A stretch of DNA of 64,000 nucleotides from Poecilobothrus nobilitatus (GCA_947095535.1 OX352772.1:167982613-168046612), one strand, 5' to 3'; shown: positions 23,040-34,976, counted from the first letter of the stretch. Notes: generated by a model not told the origin, from the letters alone. Program-made: numbers and translations.

Positions 23040-26000
23040 AATATTGAAATATTATTCCGTTGAATTTTAAATATTGCTTTTTGTTTTTGCTTTTTGTTTT
23101 TTTTCTAAATACCTAAATAAAATTTTAAAATATAGTTTGCATGGTAGGAAATAGGAATTTTACAATATAACTGAATATAAACATACAAACTACAGTTGAA
23201 GTTTGGTGCAGTGGTAGAGTGGCCGATTCTTGAACTTAGAATTCTTTAGTTTGTCAGTTCGATTCGATTCTATTTTTTTTTTTTTAGGTTGTTCTTATAA
23301 TACATTTTCAACGAAATAAATTTTTACATATCATGATATCATCATAATATTTAATCTGTAAATGACAGACATTTAAACTCTTTTACTCAATGATTTACCA
23401 ACCAACTTTCATTTTTTCTTTTTATACCCGTATGAACTATGTTCAAGGGTATAATAAATTTGCCATTACGTTTGTGACACCTTAAAGGAGTCGAGCTAGA
23501 TATAGTGTCAAAGGTATGGATCGGCTCAGAATCGAATTCTGAGTCGATTAAGCCATGTACGTCCGTCCGTCCGTCCGCACGATAACTCAAAAAATAAAGG
23601 AGCTAGGGGGCTGAAATTTTTTTTACGTCACTTTTGCAAAATTGTTAGTTTTGCTATTTAAATCCAACATTTTCGGTCGGCGGGTTCGAGTAGCTGCCAT
23701 ACAACTTCTATCTTTATATAGAAATAACTCAGTACCTATTCAAGCTAGGTTTCTGAAATTTTGCAAATGATGATCAAGTTTTATGGCAACAACTTCTGTA
23801 AAATTTGGTTGTGCTGGTGCAGCGGGTTCGGGTAGCTGCCATACAACTTCTCCGTTTAAATGAGAATAACTCAGTGTTTATTGAAGCTAGGAATCTCAAA
23901 TTTAGTAAAGAGGTGTCGAGTTACATGCCAACAACTTTTGTAAAATTTGGTTGGTCTAGAGCAGCCAGTTCAGACTTCTTGCACCTCTTGGAACCTAATG
24001 AAGCTAGGCGTCTGAAGTTTTGCAAATGATGATCAAGTTTTATGGCAACAACTTTTGTAAAATTTGGTTGTGGTGGTGCGGCGGGTTCGGGTAGCTGCCA
24101 TACAACTTATCCGGTTAAATGAGAATAACTCAGTGTTTATTAAAGCTAGGAATCTGAAATTTAGTAAAGAAGTGTCGAGTTATATGCCAACAACTTTTGT
24201 AAAATTTGTTTGGCCTAGAACAGCCCGTTCAGGCTTCTTGCACCTCTTGGAAGTTAATAAAGCTAGGCGTCTGAAATCTTGCAAATGATGATCAAGTTTT
24301 ATGGCAACAACTTCTACAAAATTTGGTTGTGCTGGTGCGACGGGTTCGGGTAGCTGCCATACAAAATCTCTTTTTAAATGAAAAGAACTCAGTGTCCGTC
24401 CGCACGATAACTCAAAAAATAGAGGAGCTAGGAGGCTGAAAATTTTTTACGTCACTTTTGTAAAATTGTTAGTTTTGCTATTTAACTCCAGCATTTTCTG
24501 TCCCCGGGTTCGGGTAGCTGCCATACAACGTCTTTCTTTAAATAGAAATAACCCAGTGTCTGTTCAATCTAGGTATCTGAAATTTTGCGAATGATGATCA
24601 AGTTTTATGGCAACAACTTCTGCAAAATTTGGTTCTGGTGGTGTGACGGGTTCGGGTAGCTGCCATACAAAATCCCTTTTTAAATGAAAGAACTCAGTGT
24701 CCGTCCGCACTATAACTCCAAAAATAGAGGAGCTAGGAGGCTGAAAATTTTTTTACGTTACTTTTGTAAAGTTGTTAGTTTTGCTATTTAACTCCAGCAT
24801 TTTCGGCCGCCGGGTTCGAGTAGCTGCCATACAACGTCTTTCTTTAAATGGAAATAACCCAGTGTCTGTTCAATCTAGGTATCTGCAATTTTGCGAATGA
24901 TGATCAAGTTTTATGGCAACAACTTCTGCAAAATTTGGTTGTGGTGGTGCGACGGGTTCGGGTAGCTGCCATACAACTTCTCTTTTTAAATGAAAATAAC
25001 TCAGTGTCCGTCCGCACGATAACTCAAAAAATAAAGGAGTTAGGAGGCTGAAATTTTTTTTACGTCACTTTTACAAAATTGTTAGTTTTGCTATTTAACT
25101 CCAGCATTTTCGGCCGCCGGGTTCGAGTAGCTGCCATACAACTTCTTTCTTTAAATGGAAATAACCCAGTGTCTATTCAATCTAGGTATCTGAAATTTTG
25201 CAAATGATGATCGAGTTTTATGGCAACAACTTCTGTGTTCTGTAATTTTGTTGTGATGATATGACAGGTTCGGATAGTTGCCATACAACTTCTCTTTTTA
25301 AATGAAGATAACTGAGTGTCTATTGAAGCTAGCTATCTGAAATTTAGTGAAAAAGTGTCGAGTTGCATGCCAAAAACTTTTGTAAAATTTGAATGGTCTA
25401 AAGCAGCCGGTTCAGGCTTTTTGCATTTCTTGGAACTTAATGAAGCTAGGCGCAATAGATTTGGGTAGCTATCATACAACTGCACAATTTACATAAATAT
25501 ATCTCTGTAGTTCGGTACTAAAACTCTGAATGTTTTTAAAAGATGATCAAGTTTTATAGAAACAGGATATATTACGTTCATACGGGTATCCCAGAGTTGA
25601 CACAGTCTACTCTACTGCACTCTTCCTCGTTAAATTATAAATATTCAGAACAGCCATCTTACAAGATAAATATTTTTCGAAAATTTTCTGATTTTCATTA
25701 ATAATTTTCCATTTTTTTAAAAAACCCATGTAAAGAATATACATATGTATCATATAGTATGTATAATCTATACCTATAATATACATATTCAAAAACGACG
25801 CTCTTTTATTCCGTTGAATTTTAGATTTTGCTTTTTTGTTTTTTGTTTTTTTTCTATATATATAAATAAAATTTTAAAATATAGTTTGCATGGTAGGAAA
25901 TAGGAATTTTACAATATAACTGAATATAAATGTATAAACTTCATTTGGGGGTTTGGTGCAGTGGTAAAGTGGCCGATTCTTGAACTTAGAACTCTTTAGT

Positions 26001-27375
26001 TTGCCAGTTCGATTCGATTCTATTTTTTTTGGTTGTTTTTATACATTTTAAACGAAATAAATTTTTACATATCATCATCATCATAATAATGACAGACATT
26101 TAAAACCCTTTTACTCAATTATTTACCAACCAACTTTAATTTTTTTCTTTTTAAATGATAAATATTCAGTACAGCCAAAATTTTCTGATTTTCATTAATA
26201 ATTTTCCATTTTTATAAAAAAGCCATGTAAGGAATATACATACATATGTATTATATAGCATGTATAATCTATTCCAATAATATAGATATTCAAATAAGAC
26301 GCTCTTTTATTCTGGGAAATTTTTGATTTTTTTTTTTCGATTAAAAATTTTAAAATATAGGTTATATGGTAGGAGTAGGAATTTCACAATATAACTGAAT
26401 ATAAACGTGGCAAATACAGTTTAGTGTTTAGTTCAGTGGTGGAGTGTGCAGTTCTTATTAGATGCTTTTTGTTTTTGGAAGTTCGATTCAGTTCAGTTTC
26501 TGTTTATTTTTTTTTTGGTTTTTTTTTTATATTTTAAACGAAATAAATTCTTACATATCATAATATTTAATCTGTTTAATCATTTTACTCAATTATTTAC
26601 CATCTTAGGCATCTTATAAAATGCATCTTATAATATACATATATAATAAGTATATATTGAGTTTCCAATGCTCAGTAAATCAAGGTCATCTTCTAAAAAA
26701 TAATAATAACCGTGTTTTTACAAAAAATATGATTTGCAAAGAAATTTTAAATTCATAAAGGCATTAATTATTGAAAATTGTATTTACTGTATATACTATA
26801 TATATAGTTACTTTATGACAAAATAAAAATATATAGCTTATTTCGTTTTTAACTCAAAATGGAGAATTAAAATCAAATATAAATAAAGCCCTTTGGAAGG
26901 CTACCAAATACTTAGAGTAAATTAAAAAAATTAGAGTTAGAATAAATTTAAAAAATTATATATATTGGCTACGGTTAATTGTGTTTAACCACAGATATTT
27001 ATCAAACAATCTCAAATTTCGAGTTCAACGTATAAATAAAAAAAACAATAATAATTCAAAAATCCTTTTCAGAAAACATATACATTTGATAGAGTAAATT
27101 TCAAAAGTCCCGTTATTGATTGCGTGAATTGCAATTGCTTATTAAAACACCTCGAGTTTCGAGGGGCGGGCAAATACTAGTATATACATTAATTTAAATG
27201 TTGCAAAATTTATTTTATTTTTATAAATACGTTTATTAAATATATATTATTGAATATTTATCAAAAAGAAAAAAATATGCATACATTATAATATAACAAA
27301 AGAAATTAATCTCTTCCAACGTAGAATTGAACCTGAATGTGGGTGGATTTGTTGAGAAACAAAATGTCGAATTAA
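23040..27375 (+). repeat. tRNA-like tandem repeat block, second copy (split by a TATACCC element)
   Basis: Repeats the unit order of 20640-22990, with tRNA-like cores at about 23195-23270, 25950-26020 and 26415-26490. The stretch 26300-27375 is nearly identical to 21735-22990. A 2.2 kb TATACCC element (23423-25630) interrupts the first unit, at a position that is uninterrupted in the first block (near 21190). The duplication is therefore older than that insertion. Confidence 0.8.
23423..25630 (+). mobile_element. TATACCC element copy b (Helentron-derived type), complete
   Basis: The 5' end TATACCCGTATGAAC pairs with GTTCATACGGGTATC at 25576-25590, giving subterminal inverted repeats. At the 5' end the sequence also folds on itself (TATACCC...GGGTATA, 23423-23453). 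A 40-bp tail after the 3' subterminal repeat ends CTTCCTCGT. The inside starts with the conserved GAGCTAGATAT, GAGTCGATTAAGCCATG and GTCCG runs, followed by about eleven tandem paragraphs of 130-260 bp, each with a version of GGTTCGGGTAGCTGCCATAC. The uninterrupted sister site at 21179-21205 shows insertion inside TTTT/TAAATT with no target duplication. Frames inside (23805-24029, 24064-24288) are repeats of the same non-coding paragraph. Confidence 0.75.
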
Positions 27376-27590
27376 AAATATTGAAAAACAAATGTTAAAA
27401 AAAATGTTGAATGCAAAAAATTTAAAAAAAAAATGTTGAAACAAAAATGACGAATAGGAAAAAATATAGGAAAATAAAATGTCGAAAAAAAAATGTTGAG
27501 AAAAAAAATGCTGAAATAAAAATATACTCGTATATAGATTTAAAATAATTTTTTTTTTAATTTTATTTATCCCTCTTAATGCTTAATGTC
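27376..27590. repeat. Degenerate A-rich minisatellite
   Basis: Irregular repetition of AAAAAAATGTTGA and AAAATGTCGA-like words between 27380 and 27520, then an AT-rich spacer. No gene. Confidence 0.5.
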
Positions 27591-28045
27591 ACATGTACAT
27601 ATATATAAATGTTCTCGAAAAGGCGTATAACCCTGCTTTTGACGCAAATTCTAAAATTCTTCCTAATTCAGAATGTAACATACACATGAATATAATTATG
27701 GGGCCTCGGTGGCCTACTGGATAAGAGCGTTAAAATACGCTGTACACAGAGGGAGTTTGATTCGAATCTCACACACGTCGTAAGAGTCATTTACAGCCAC
27801 GCCTGAACTGGAAAGGCTGTGTAATTTCCTATCCACATTTATGTGGCAGAGAAATGCATTAAAAAAAAAATATATATATATAAATATTCTGAAAAAAGCG
27901 AAAAACCCTGATTTTGTAACAAACTATAAAATCCCTCCTAATTGAGGATTTTTGGAAAATAGTAATACCCTTATTTTGAATTCAATTCTAAAGTTTCTCC
28001 TACTTCAGGATATTGCATATACACTTTTATAAATATTCTGGCTGA
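27590..28045 (+). repeat. ~95 bp tandem repeat array, direct orientation, with SINE inside
   Basis: Units contain ATATTCTGAAAAAGGCG, AACCCTGATTTTG and AATTCTAAAATYCTTCCTAATT followed by GGAT. Three units are visible (27610, 27885, 27965). The first is split from the second by the SINE at 27700-27880. An inverted array of the same unit lies at 29870-30170. Confidence 0.6.
27700..27880 (+). repeat. tRNA-derived SINE, second type
   Basis: The head GGGGCCTCGGTGGCCTACTG resembles a tRNA 5' half with an A box (TGGCCTACTGGATAAGAGCG). A B-box-like GATTCGAATC lies about 55 bp on (27760-27770). The body has CCACATTTATGTGGCAGAG and the end is an A run followed by TA repeats. The same head starts the truncated SINE at 63132. 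The likely ancestor is a tRNA with this 5' end (an Arg-type is possible), but I cannot settle it. Confidence 0.65.
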
Positions 28046-28074
28046 CTTATATTCCGGCTGACTTATTTGTGTCA

Positions 28075-29135
28075 AGATTTTTCAAGATTTTCATCACCGC
28101 CCGCTTCCTAAAGGAAATTTTACCGAAGGAGCAGCCAAATTCTGGAAGAGAGGGTGGCATCTGAGCTGACTATGGCCGTATCGAATTGGAAGCGAATTGC
28201 TTGCCAAATATGTTCGCCTTCTATTTAGAATCTGATTTATTATTATCAACAAGTTGTGGAAAAGAAGAACCTCTAACGTCTTCTTTTAGACTTTTGGCAA
28301 ATGTCCAAAAGGATTTGATATTCTTTTGCATGTGGATGATTTTACGTTTCAACCATCGCTTGAGCATGAATTTTTGCTAGTTAATAACACTCCTGGATTT
28401 GTTTCTCATCACTATATCGTTAGTCCTGCGAGCCTCTAACCTATTGATTTCGTACAGTTTAAAAGCTTCCTATTTTCTAAAAATGGCTTCTTTGCAAAAG
28501 CGATTAAACCAAGATTTGAGCGTCCACTTAACTGATTTCATGAAATGAGGAATGAATAGCCCATTCTAAGTAAAATAGCTTCACTAATCGCATTTGCAGC
28601 AAAGTTGACATTTCTGTTACAGAAGAAGAATGACCAATCAAAGGTTCTAAAAAATTTGTTAAGGCCCTCCCAGTCAGCATGGCTATAACGCCAAACTAAT
28701 TTTTTGGGAAGAAACCTCCTGTTGGAGATCGGGCTTACCCGGAAACTTGTGTGAACCAAACGGTCGGAATTACCGAGAGGGCAACCAATTGAAACCACAT
28801 ATTTGCCAGGGTGTGTTGTGAGAAACAGATCCAAGAGGTGACCTTCACGATCAGCACGGTCCGGAATCCTAGTGGGATTTTTAACAAGTTGAGAAATGTT
28901 GACCAGTGTGGAGAATAGTTCAACTTGTTTCGCAATTGAGTTTTGACTCGGCGAGATTTTGCTAGAAAAAATGAAGCCCTGTTATGAATGTTGAAATCTT
29001 CCGCCAGAACAATTTCAGTTTCTGGAGATGTGTTTCAAATTTCATTGATCTTGTTCGATAGATTTTCGATTTCCATAGCAGTTTATTGTTCATTTGAATT
29101 GGGCGATCTGTATAGGAAACCAAAATGTATGACAT
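28075..29135 (-). pseudogene. Jockey-like non-LTR retrotransposon fragment (endonuclease end and linker)
   Basis: Minus-strand frames carry the C-terminal half of an exonuclease-endonuclease-phosphatase domain: GFLYRSPNS near 29110, an EDFNIHN motif (28990s, family form usually GDFN), LDLFLTTHPGKYV (28805-28845) and PLGNSDRLVHTSF (28755-28795; the family form ends SDH). Then comes the EN-RT linker with RRFLPKKLVWRYSHADW, EINRLEARRTND, KNIKSFWTFAKSLK and FGKQFASNS near 28200. There is no RT. At least three frameshifts and several stops are present. The SDR in place of SDH changes the catalytic His. Confidence 0.8.
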
Positions 29136-29167
29136 GTTTTTCAAAGGTGATTTATTTATTTATTTCA

Positions 29168-29288
29168 GACACTGTTTTATAAGGATAAGAAAATTTCCGG
29201 TCTTCTAGCTTTTTCAGATTTCAAAACTACAATGAAATGTAAAAAAGCTAAAAGACCGGAAATTTTCTTACTCTTATAAAACAGTGTC
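29168..29288. repeat. 121-bp inverted repeat (hairpin)
   Basis: Arms of about 50 bp pair with few mismatches: 29168 onward (GACACTGTTTTATAAG) with the reverse complement of the sequence ending at 29288. The core AAATTTCCGGTCTT is perfect in both arms. The apical part is about 11-20 nt. It has no coding role; it could be a MITE-like element or give a hairpin RNA. Confidence 0.8.
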
Positions 29289-29314
29289 CAAATTATGAAA
29301 TATTTTGTAATTTA

Positions 29315-29757
29315 CTATTTGAATGTACCCGTTATGTGAAAGCCAAATTTTTCATGAATTTTTCATAACTCCAGCATGCCTTTAAATAGGAACTTGCACT
29401 TTTGAGACAAGAAAGAATTAGTATAAATTTTTTCAGAATTTTTTTAAGAGCCATCTGCTTAATGGCTATTAGGTCCAAAAAATTTAAGATTTGCTATTTT
29501 TAGACACCTGTAACTTAGGCAGCTGTACAAATTTTACTTCGGCAAGTCATAAAAATTAAAGCCTCCGTAATATGTTTTTATATGAGTTAAAGGATTTTTC
29601 TAGTTATATAGAGTTGTGGGCTTACATCCCCTCAAAAATGCAAAAAAGTTCTATTTTCACATTTTTTCTTATTAATTTTATCAAATTTTTAAATTTAAGT
29701 GCAAGTCACAATTCTAAACAGTTTGTATTATCTTTTGGAAATGTGCACGTTTAAAAG
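29315..29757 (-). repeat. Family-2 repeat, partial
   Basis: Matches the interior and one end of the CAAGGTAG...GCTAAAAA family (full copies at 46719 and 55984). Shared words are TTCATAACTCCAGCA, GACACCTGTAACTTAGG and CACAATTCTAAACAGTTTG. The terminus is decayed after 29757. Confidence 0.65.
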
Positions 29758-29869
29758 CGTTATTATAATTTTTAATGTATATAATATTTATTTCTTAACT
29801 TTGATGTATGACTTGGCTTTGTAACCGACATAAAATCCGAACATTTTCAACAACTACAATAATTAATTC

Positions 29870-30245
29870 TAATTTTTATCGAATAATAATAGGAGGGATT
29901 TAGTTTTGGATACAAAATCAGGCTTTTACGCCTTTTCCAGAATATTTGTATATATGTATACGTGAGATTCTGAATTAGGATGGATTTTAGAGTAAGATTC
30001 AAAATCATTGTATCGTCTTTTTCCAAAATATTTATATATAATATGTACATGCGAAATTCTGAATTAGGAGGGATTTTTGAGTTGGTTACAAAATTACAGT
30101 CATTCGCCTTTTACAGAATATGTATATATATATTATGTACAATCGATATTCTGAATTTGGAGGATTATATACATATTCTGGAAAAATCGTATAACTCTGA
30201 TTTTGTATTTAAATTGTAAAGTTTTTCCTAATTTCTATATTCTGG
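29870..30245 (-). repeat. ~95 bp tandem repeats, inverted orientation
   Basis: Three units carry AGGAGGGATTT, GTTACAAAATYAGG and TTTTYCAGAATATTTGTATATA, the reverse complement of the 27590 array. One further unit in the direct orientation ends at 30245. Together they bracket the Jockey-like fragment and the hairpin. Confidence 0.55.
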
Positions 30246-30399
30246 CAGCGCTGGGCCACCGCTGTCAGACTCCAACGTACACTCGAGCTAGTTAGGCGGG
30301 ACACGTCGACGAACCGCATTTTCGGGTAGCCTCCACAAAACTTTGCCTCGATAATTTGTGGGGTGTAAGTTCACAGAGCCTAGGTCTAATTGTTTAATC

Positions 30400-31060
30400 A
30401 TGCTTGATTGCTCTTTGACTTATTTGGAAGCTTCCAAAATTCGAACACATGGTCCAAATCATCTCAAATATCAGTTTCCAATTTAAAAGAAAAGGAAACA
30501 TTACAGAACACCGTTGTATCAAATATAAAGATTCTATTTTCTTGGTTTTGGGGGTATGCTTGTTTGCTCTTGTGCTCGTTCAGAAACTTCCAAGGTCCAA
30601 ACCCATGGTCGCAATCCTCTCCAATTTAAGGACTTAAAGAAAACATGACAGAACACCCTTGTACCAAATTTAAAGGTTCTACCTTTGTTCGTTTTGGAGA
30701 TATGCTCGTTTGCTCGTTCGGAAGCTTCCAAAATCCGAACCTATGGTCCTAATCCTTTCAAATGTCAGTATTCAATTTCAAAGAAAAGGAAACATAATAG
30801 AACACCCTTGTACCAAAAATAAAGATTTCATTTTAATAGGATTCAGAGATATGCTCGTTTGCTCCGCGATCGTCGGGAAGCTTCCAAAATCCGAACCCAT
30901 AGTCCTCTTATATTTTAGAGACGCAAATAAAACCTGAAAAAAATACAATTGTACTGAATTTAAAGATTCTTCTTTTGTTGGTTTTGGATGTATGCTCATT
31001 TGTTCTGGGCTCGTTCGGAAGCTTCCAAAATCCAAACCCATGAACAAATTTTGCCCTCAT
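30400..31060 (+). repeat. ~155 bp minisatellite
   Basis: Five units share GGAAGCTTCCAAAATCCGAA, CCCATGGTCC, AAAGAAAAGGAAACAT and AGAACACCCTTGTACCAAA, then AAAGATTCTATTTT and GATATGCTCGTTTGCTC. The short open frames inside repeat the same words and are not genes. The wording resembles the internal paragraphs of TATACCC elements, so this may be the interior of a truncated one. Confidence 0.8.
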
Positions 31061-31590
31061 GAAATCCTGTCTATCTTTCGTAATCTAGTAACTTAAAATA
31101 TAAACTTCATCAAGATAGTTTTATTAGTTTTTGAGTTATCGTTAAATCGACTCAGGAATCGTGGAATCTTGCAAGCTATTTTAGACACACTTCCCGTTGA
31201 GCTAGAAAGTTGAAATTTTGGACACAGTTTAGATTCCGGTGACCATAAATGATTCTAAAAGACAGTAGAGAAGTTAGCTAAATTAGCAAAATAAAATTTT
31301 CATACAATGATATTACAGATCTTTTAACAGAATTATTACAGAGTAAAATAAAAATGTGGAATTTGCCTTAAGATGCCTTTGTAACTGTTTAAGACATTAC
31401 AGATTTTTTAACAGAATTATTAAAAAGTAAAATAAAAATATGGAATATACCTTAACATGTGTGTGTTTGTGGTTGCCTTTTCATTTGCTTAGATAAGAGT
31501 AAATGTATACATAATATACATAATTTTATACATTTAGTTAATACATTTTTCTTTTTCATGAAACACAACAAATAAAGAAACGGCAATCAC
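31061..31590. other. AT-rich sequence with decayed repeat words
   Basis: 31080-31260 has phrases of the kind found inside TATACCC elements (GAGTTATCGTTAAATCGACTC and similar) without ends. 31310-31440 holds two diverged copies of a ~95-bp stretch (ATTACAGATYTTTTAACAGAATTATTA). No gene. Confidence 0.45.
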
Positions 31591-33197
31591 TATACCCGTA
31601 CGATAAGTATCGGGTATAATAAAATTACTCCTGCGTTTGTAGCACCTCGAAATAAGCGAGCTAGATATACCTTCAAAGGTATGGATCGGATCAGAATCAA
31701 ATTCTGAGTCGATTAAGCCATATCCGTCCGTCCGTCCGTCAGCACGCTAACTCAAAAACTAAGAAAGCTAGAATCTTGAAATTCACACAACATATTCTGG
31801 GAGCAATTTGTAGGTACCCTATTTTTGTTGGTTGAGTTCCGACCAAAACTTCGGGTAGCTCCCGAACAACTAACTTTTTTGAAATAGAGCCATGAAATTT
31901 TAACTGCTGATAGATATCATAAAAATATTAATTTTATGATAATATGAATTTTCTGTAGCCCCACCTGTGAAGGAGCTACAGCCCTCCAAAGTTCGAAAAA
32001 TGTCTATATTTAAATTATTATAACACAAGCTCTATAAGGTATATCTTCAATATGAAAATTCCAAACGATAGGTGCTATTATGAGCTTTACAAATATGTAT
32101 ATAATAAATATATACTTATGCTATACGGTGTCTTAATTTATCGTTATGCGAAACTGAATTATTGCAAAATTCTTTAACCCTTTTATCTTCTAAACAGTTT
32201 AAGTTGGAAACTTGACAGAAGTTAGATCTTTGAAAATAAGTACGAGTCATTTCAGAAATTTTTTTTGTATCACACCCCGTTTAGGAGCTGTAAGGAGTCA
32301 AAAACGAAAAATTTCCTATTTTTAAACACCTGTAACTTGAACACCTGTTAAAATTTTTTTGAAGCAATACATAAAAATTAAAGCTTCAACATTATACTCT
32401 TATTTCTGTTAACAACTTTTTTTAATAATATAGGGTTACTTTATAATTGACGAAAGTGTTACTTGATTTTTTCAAATTTTCTAATAAGTTTCTTTAACGA
32501 ATTTTTTGCATTTTGTTTTACTCGATAATTTGAAATTGTTGAAGATATAATGCGTAGTACAAACAAATGTAAATAAATAAACAACATAACAGTTGCTTGA
32601 ACAATTTTTATTTATATGATATTGATATACATACATATTTATATAATACCATGTTTATTTACATATCGTATATGTCACTGATGAATGAATGATAAGAGTA
32701 TAGATGTATATTATATAGCACCGTATTTACATACATATATGTATGTATTTTATTGTACTTATAGAAATTATTCTATGAATGGAAATATTTTAAAAGAAAT
32801 ATTGCAATGTATGGCGATGTACTTATAACAATATAAATATACTATGTGCGCATTAATATAATATAATATTTAAAATTATATTTACTTTAATTATATTTAA
32901 ATTTAATTTAATATACATCTACCGCTTAGTATTAAATGGTGCTATAGAATATTTGAAAAAGTTTTGGATTGATAATCGTTATGTGGAAGGTTAGAATCTG
33001 CTTTTGAAGAATGTATAAACATATAGTTTTAATATATGTACAAGCCATAGTTCTAGAAATTGTACAATTTACCCAAATTATATTAAAATACTAAAATATT
33101 AAAAAATAATATTGTAAGCAGAGTGACAGGCTGTAAACATACTAACGGTTCGTGCGGGTATCTAAGAGTTGACAAAGGCAACTGTATTTTTTCTCGT
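31591..33197 (+). mobile_element. TATACCC element copy c
   Basis: The 5' end TATACCCGTACGATAAGTAT folds with CGGGTATA. The 3' subterminal repeat TCGTGCGGGTATC (33150-33162) matches the 5' end (TACCCGTACGA). It is followed by a 3' stem AGTTG-loop-CAACT (33167-33183) and the end CTCGT. The conserved interior (GAGCTAGATATACCTTC, GAGTCGATTAAGCCATAT, GTCCG run) covers the first 200 bp. From 31591 to 32440 it is closely similar, in inverse orientation, to 1733-2577 and 47747-48615. The 3' half is AT-rich and unique. No coding capacity. Confidence 0.7.
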
Positions 33198-34080
33198 TTT
33201 TAAATTTTTGTTTGTTGCATTATACATATGTATGTACATAATGTAGATATTTACGTTAATAAGTTTAATAGATTTTTTGTTTACATAAGATGTAGCATGT
33301 AAAATCGATTTCATATTAGAATTCGATGATATATGTGTATATATATGTAATCAAGCATTACGCGTTATAATATTTAATCTGTAAATCATAAACATTCGAA
33401 AGATCAAAAAAACAATATTCACACAAAAACATACGTATACTTTTAATCTATTTCACTTTATTCTTTAACATTTAAACTAAAGTATTTTAGGTTTATCAAC
33501 ACAAAAAAAAATTGGCGATGAATATTGAAAAAAGAAAAGAAAAATAAAAGATGGGTAGTTTGTTATTGTCTGCTACATTACAAAATTAATAACAGGCATT
33601 TAAAAGAAAAAAATGAAATTATGTATATGGAATGAGAATTTGCCTAAAAAAAGAATATTAACAAAATACTATTGCTAAATGCTAATTGCTATCCGGATTA
33701 TAACATTACAGAATTAATTTACAGAAATTAGTTTAGAAAAAAACGTCGTATATCGTATATATACGGAAATATAACTATGTAGACATGTAGCATGTAGTAC
33801 AAAAATATTACCATATTTTGAAAATATGGAAAATTTCTGATTGATTTTTATACGCTTGTACATATTATGTACAAATATTATGTCTATTTAAGTATGCATA
33901 ACATATTAGTATTCAAATTTTTGAAATGAAAATTTCCCAAGAAAAAAATAACAATCCATATTAAGAAAATATTATGAAAATATTATGTTATCCAGAATTA
34001 ATTTTAAAAAATATTTCCAGTAAACAATAAGAAAAAAGATCAAAATACTTAACTCGCCATCGGATTTTACTGTTGTTTAT
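33198..34080. other. AT-rich sequence, no gene seen
   Basis: Only short random frames and TATA-rich simple sequence; no repeat ends or splice-bounded frames were recognised. Confidence 0.6.
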
Positions 34081-34976
34081 TATACCCTACACCTAAAGTA
34101 TGGGGTATATGTATAAACTTTCGTATGGTGTTTATAACCACCAAAAGGAAGCGAGTTAGATATGGATATGTATATATATTTTGAATCAGGATCACCTCCT
34201 GAGTCGATTGAGCGATGTCCGTCCGCCCGTACGCACAATAACTCAGAAAATAATGATGCTATCTTAATGAAATTTATACTGTAGGTTAAAATTACTAAAA
34301 AAAGGCGCGGATTACAAATGGGCGAAATCGGACCATGGGATCGAGTACCTCTCATACAACTCCCAAAACCGAACACGCATATCTTCGAAATTAATAAAGA
34401 TAGAAACTTAAAATTTGGTCCTACGGTGTTGTTTCCTAAATCCCTGATATGCCTAAAATTTGAGATGAATTGGAGTGGTTGTTCGGGTACCTCCCACACA
34501 ACTCCCAAAACCGAACAAGCATATCTTCGAAATTAATAAAGATAGAAACTGCAAATTTGATACGAGGGTATTGTTTCCTGAATCCCTGATTTGCCTAAAA
34601 TTTCAGATGAATTGGAAAGGTTGTTCGGGTATCTCCCACACAACTTCCAAGATCGAACAAGCATATCATCGAAATTAATACAAATAAAACTTGAAATTTT
34701 ATATAAGAGGGTCTTACCCTGTTCTGATGATGTCTCTATAATTTGAGATGAATTGGGGTGGTGGTGCGGGTACCTTCACACATTTACCAAGACCTAACAA
34801 GCATATCTTCGAATTTAATAAAGATAGAAACCTGAAATTTTGTACAAGCATTTATTTTTTTAGCTCATATTAAATACCTAACTAAAATAAGTTATGGTTT
34901 TTTAATTTAATTTGAATTTTTTAAGTGTAAGGTATAAATAAGTCGGTTGCATCGACTTACTATTACATTTACTTGT
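34081..34976 (+). mobile_element. TATACCC element copy d
   Basis: The 5' end TATACCCTACACCTAAAG also closes a hairpin with GGGGTATA. Its own 3' subterminal repeat TAAGTGTAAGGTATA (34923-34937) is the reverse complement of that different sequence. A perfect stem AGTCG-loop-CGACT (34941-34957) and the terminus ACTTGTTT follow. Inside are GAGTCGATTGAGCGATG, a GTCCG run and four tandem ~140-bp paragraphs with GTTCGGGTACCTCCCACACA. The frames of 60-75 codons in the paragraphs are translations of the repeat, not genes. Confidence 0.75.

Noticed and set aside
23805..24288. Two similar 74-codon frames as a small gene family
   Set aside because: They are translations of the same tandem paragraph inside TATACCC element b; the similarity follows from DNA repetition.
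28186..28380. A 64-codon plus-strand frame near the Jockey-like fragment
   Set aside because: It is the antisense shadow of the endonuclease-RT linker region that reads convincingly on the minus strand.
34318..34678. Two 67-72 codon frames in a row as genes
   Set aside because: They translate the ~140-bp paragraphs of TATACCC element d; frame and wording repeat with the DNA.
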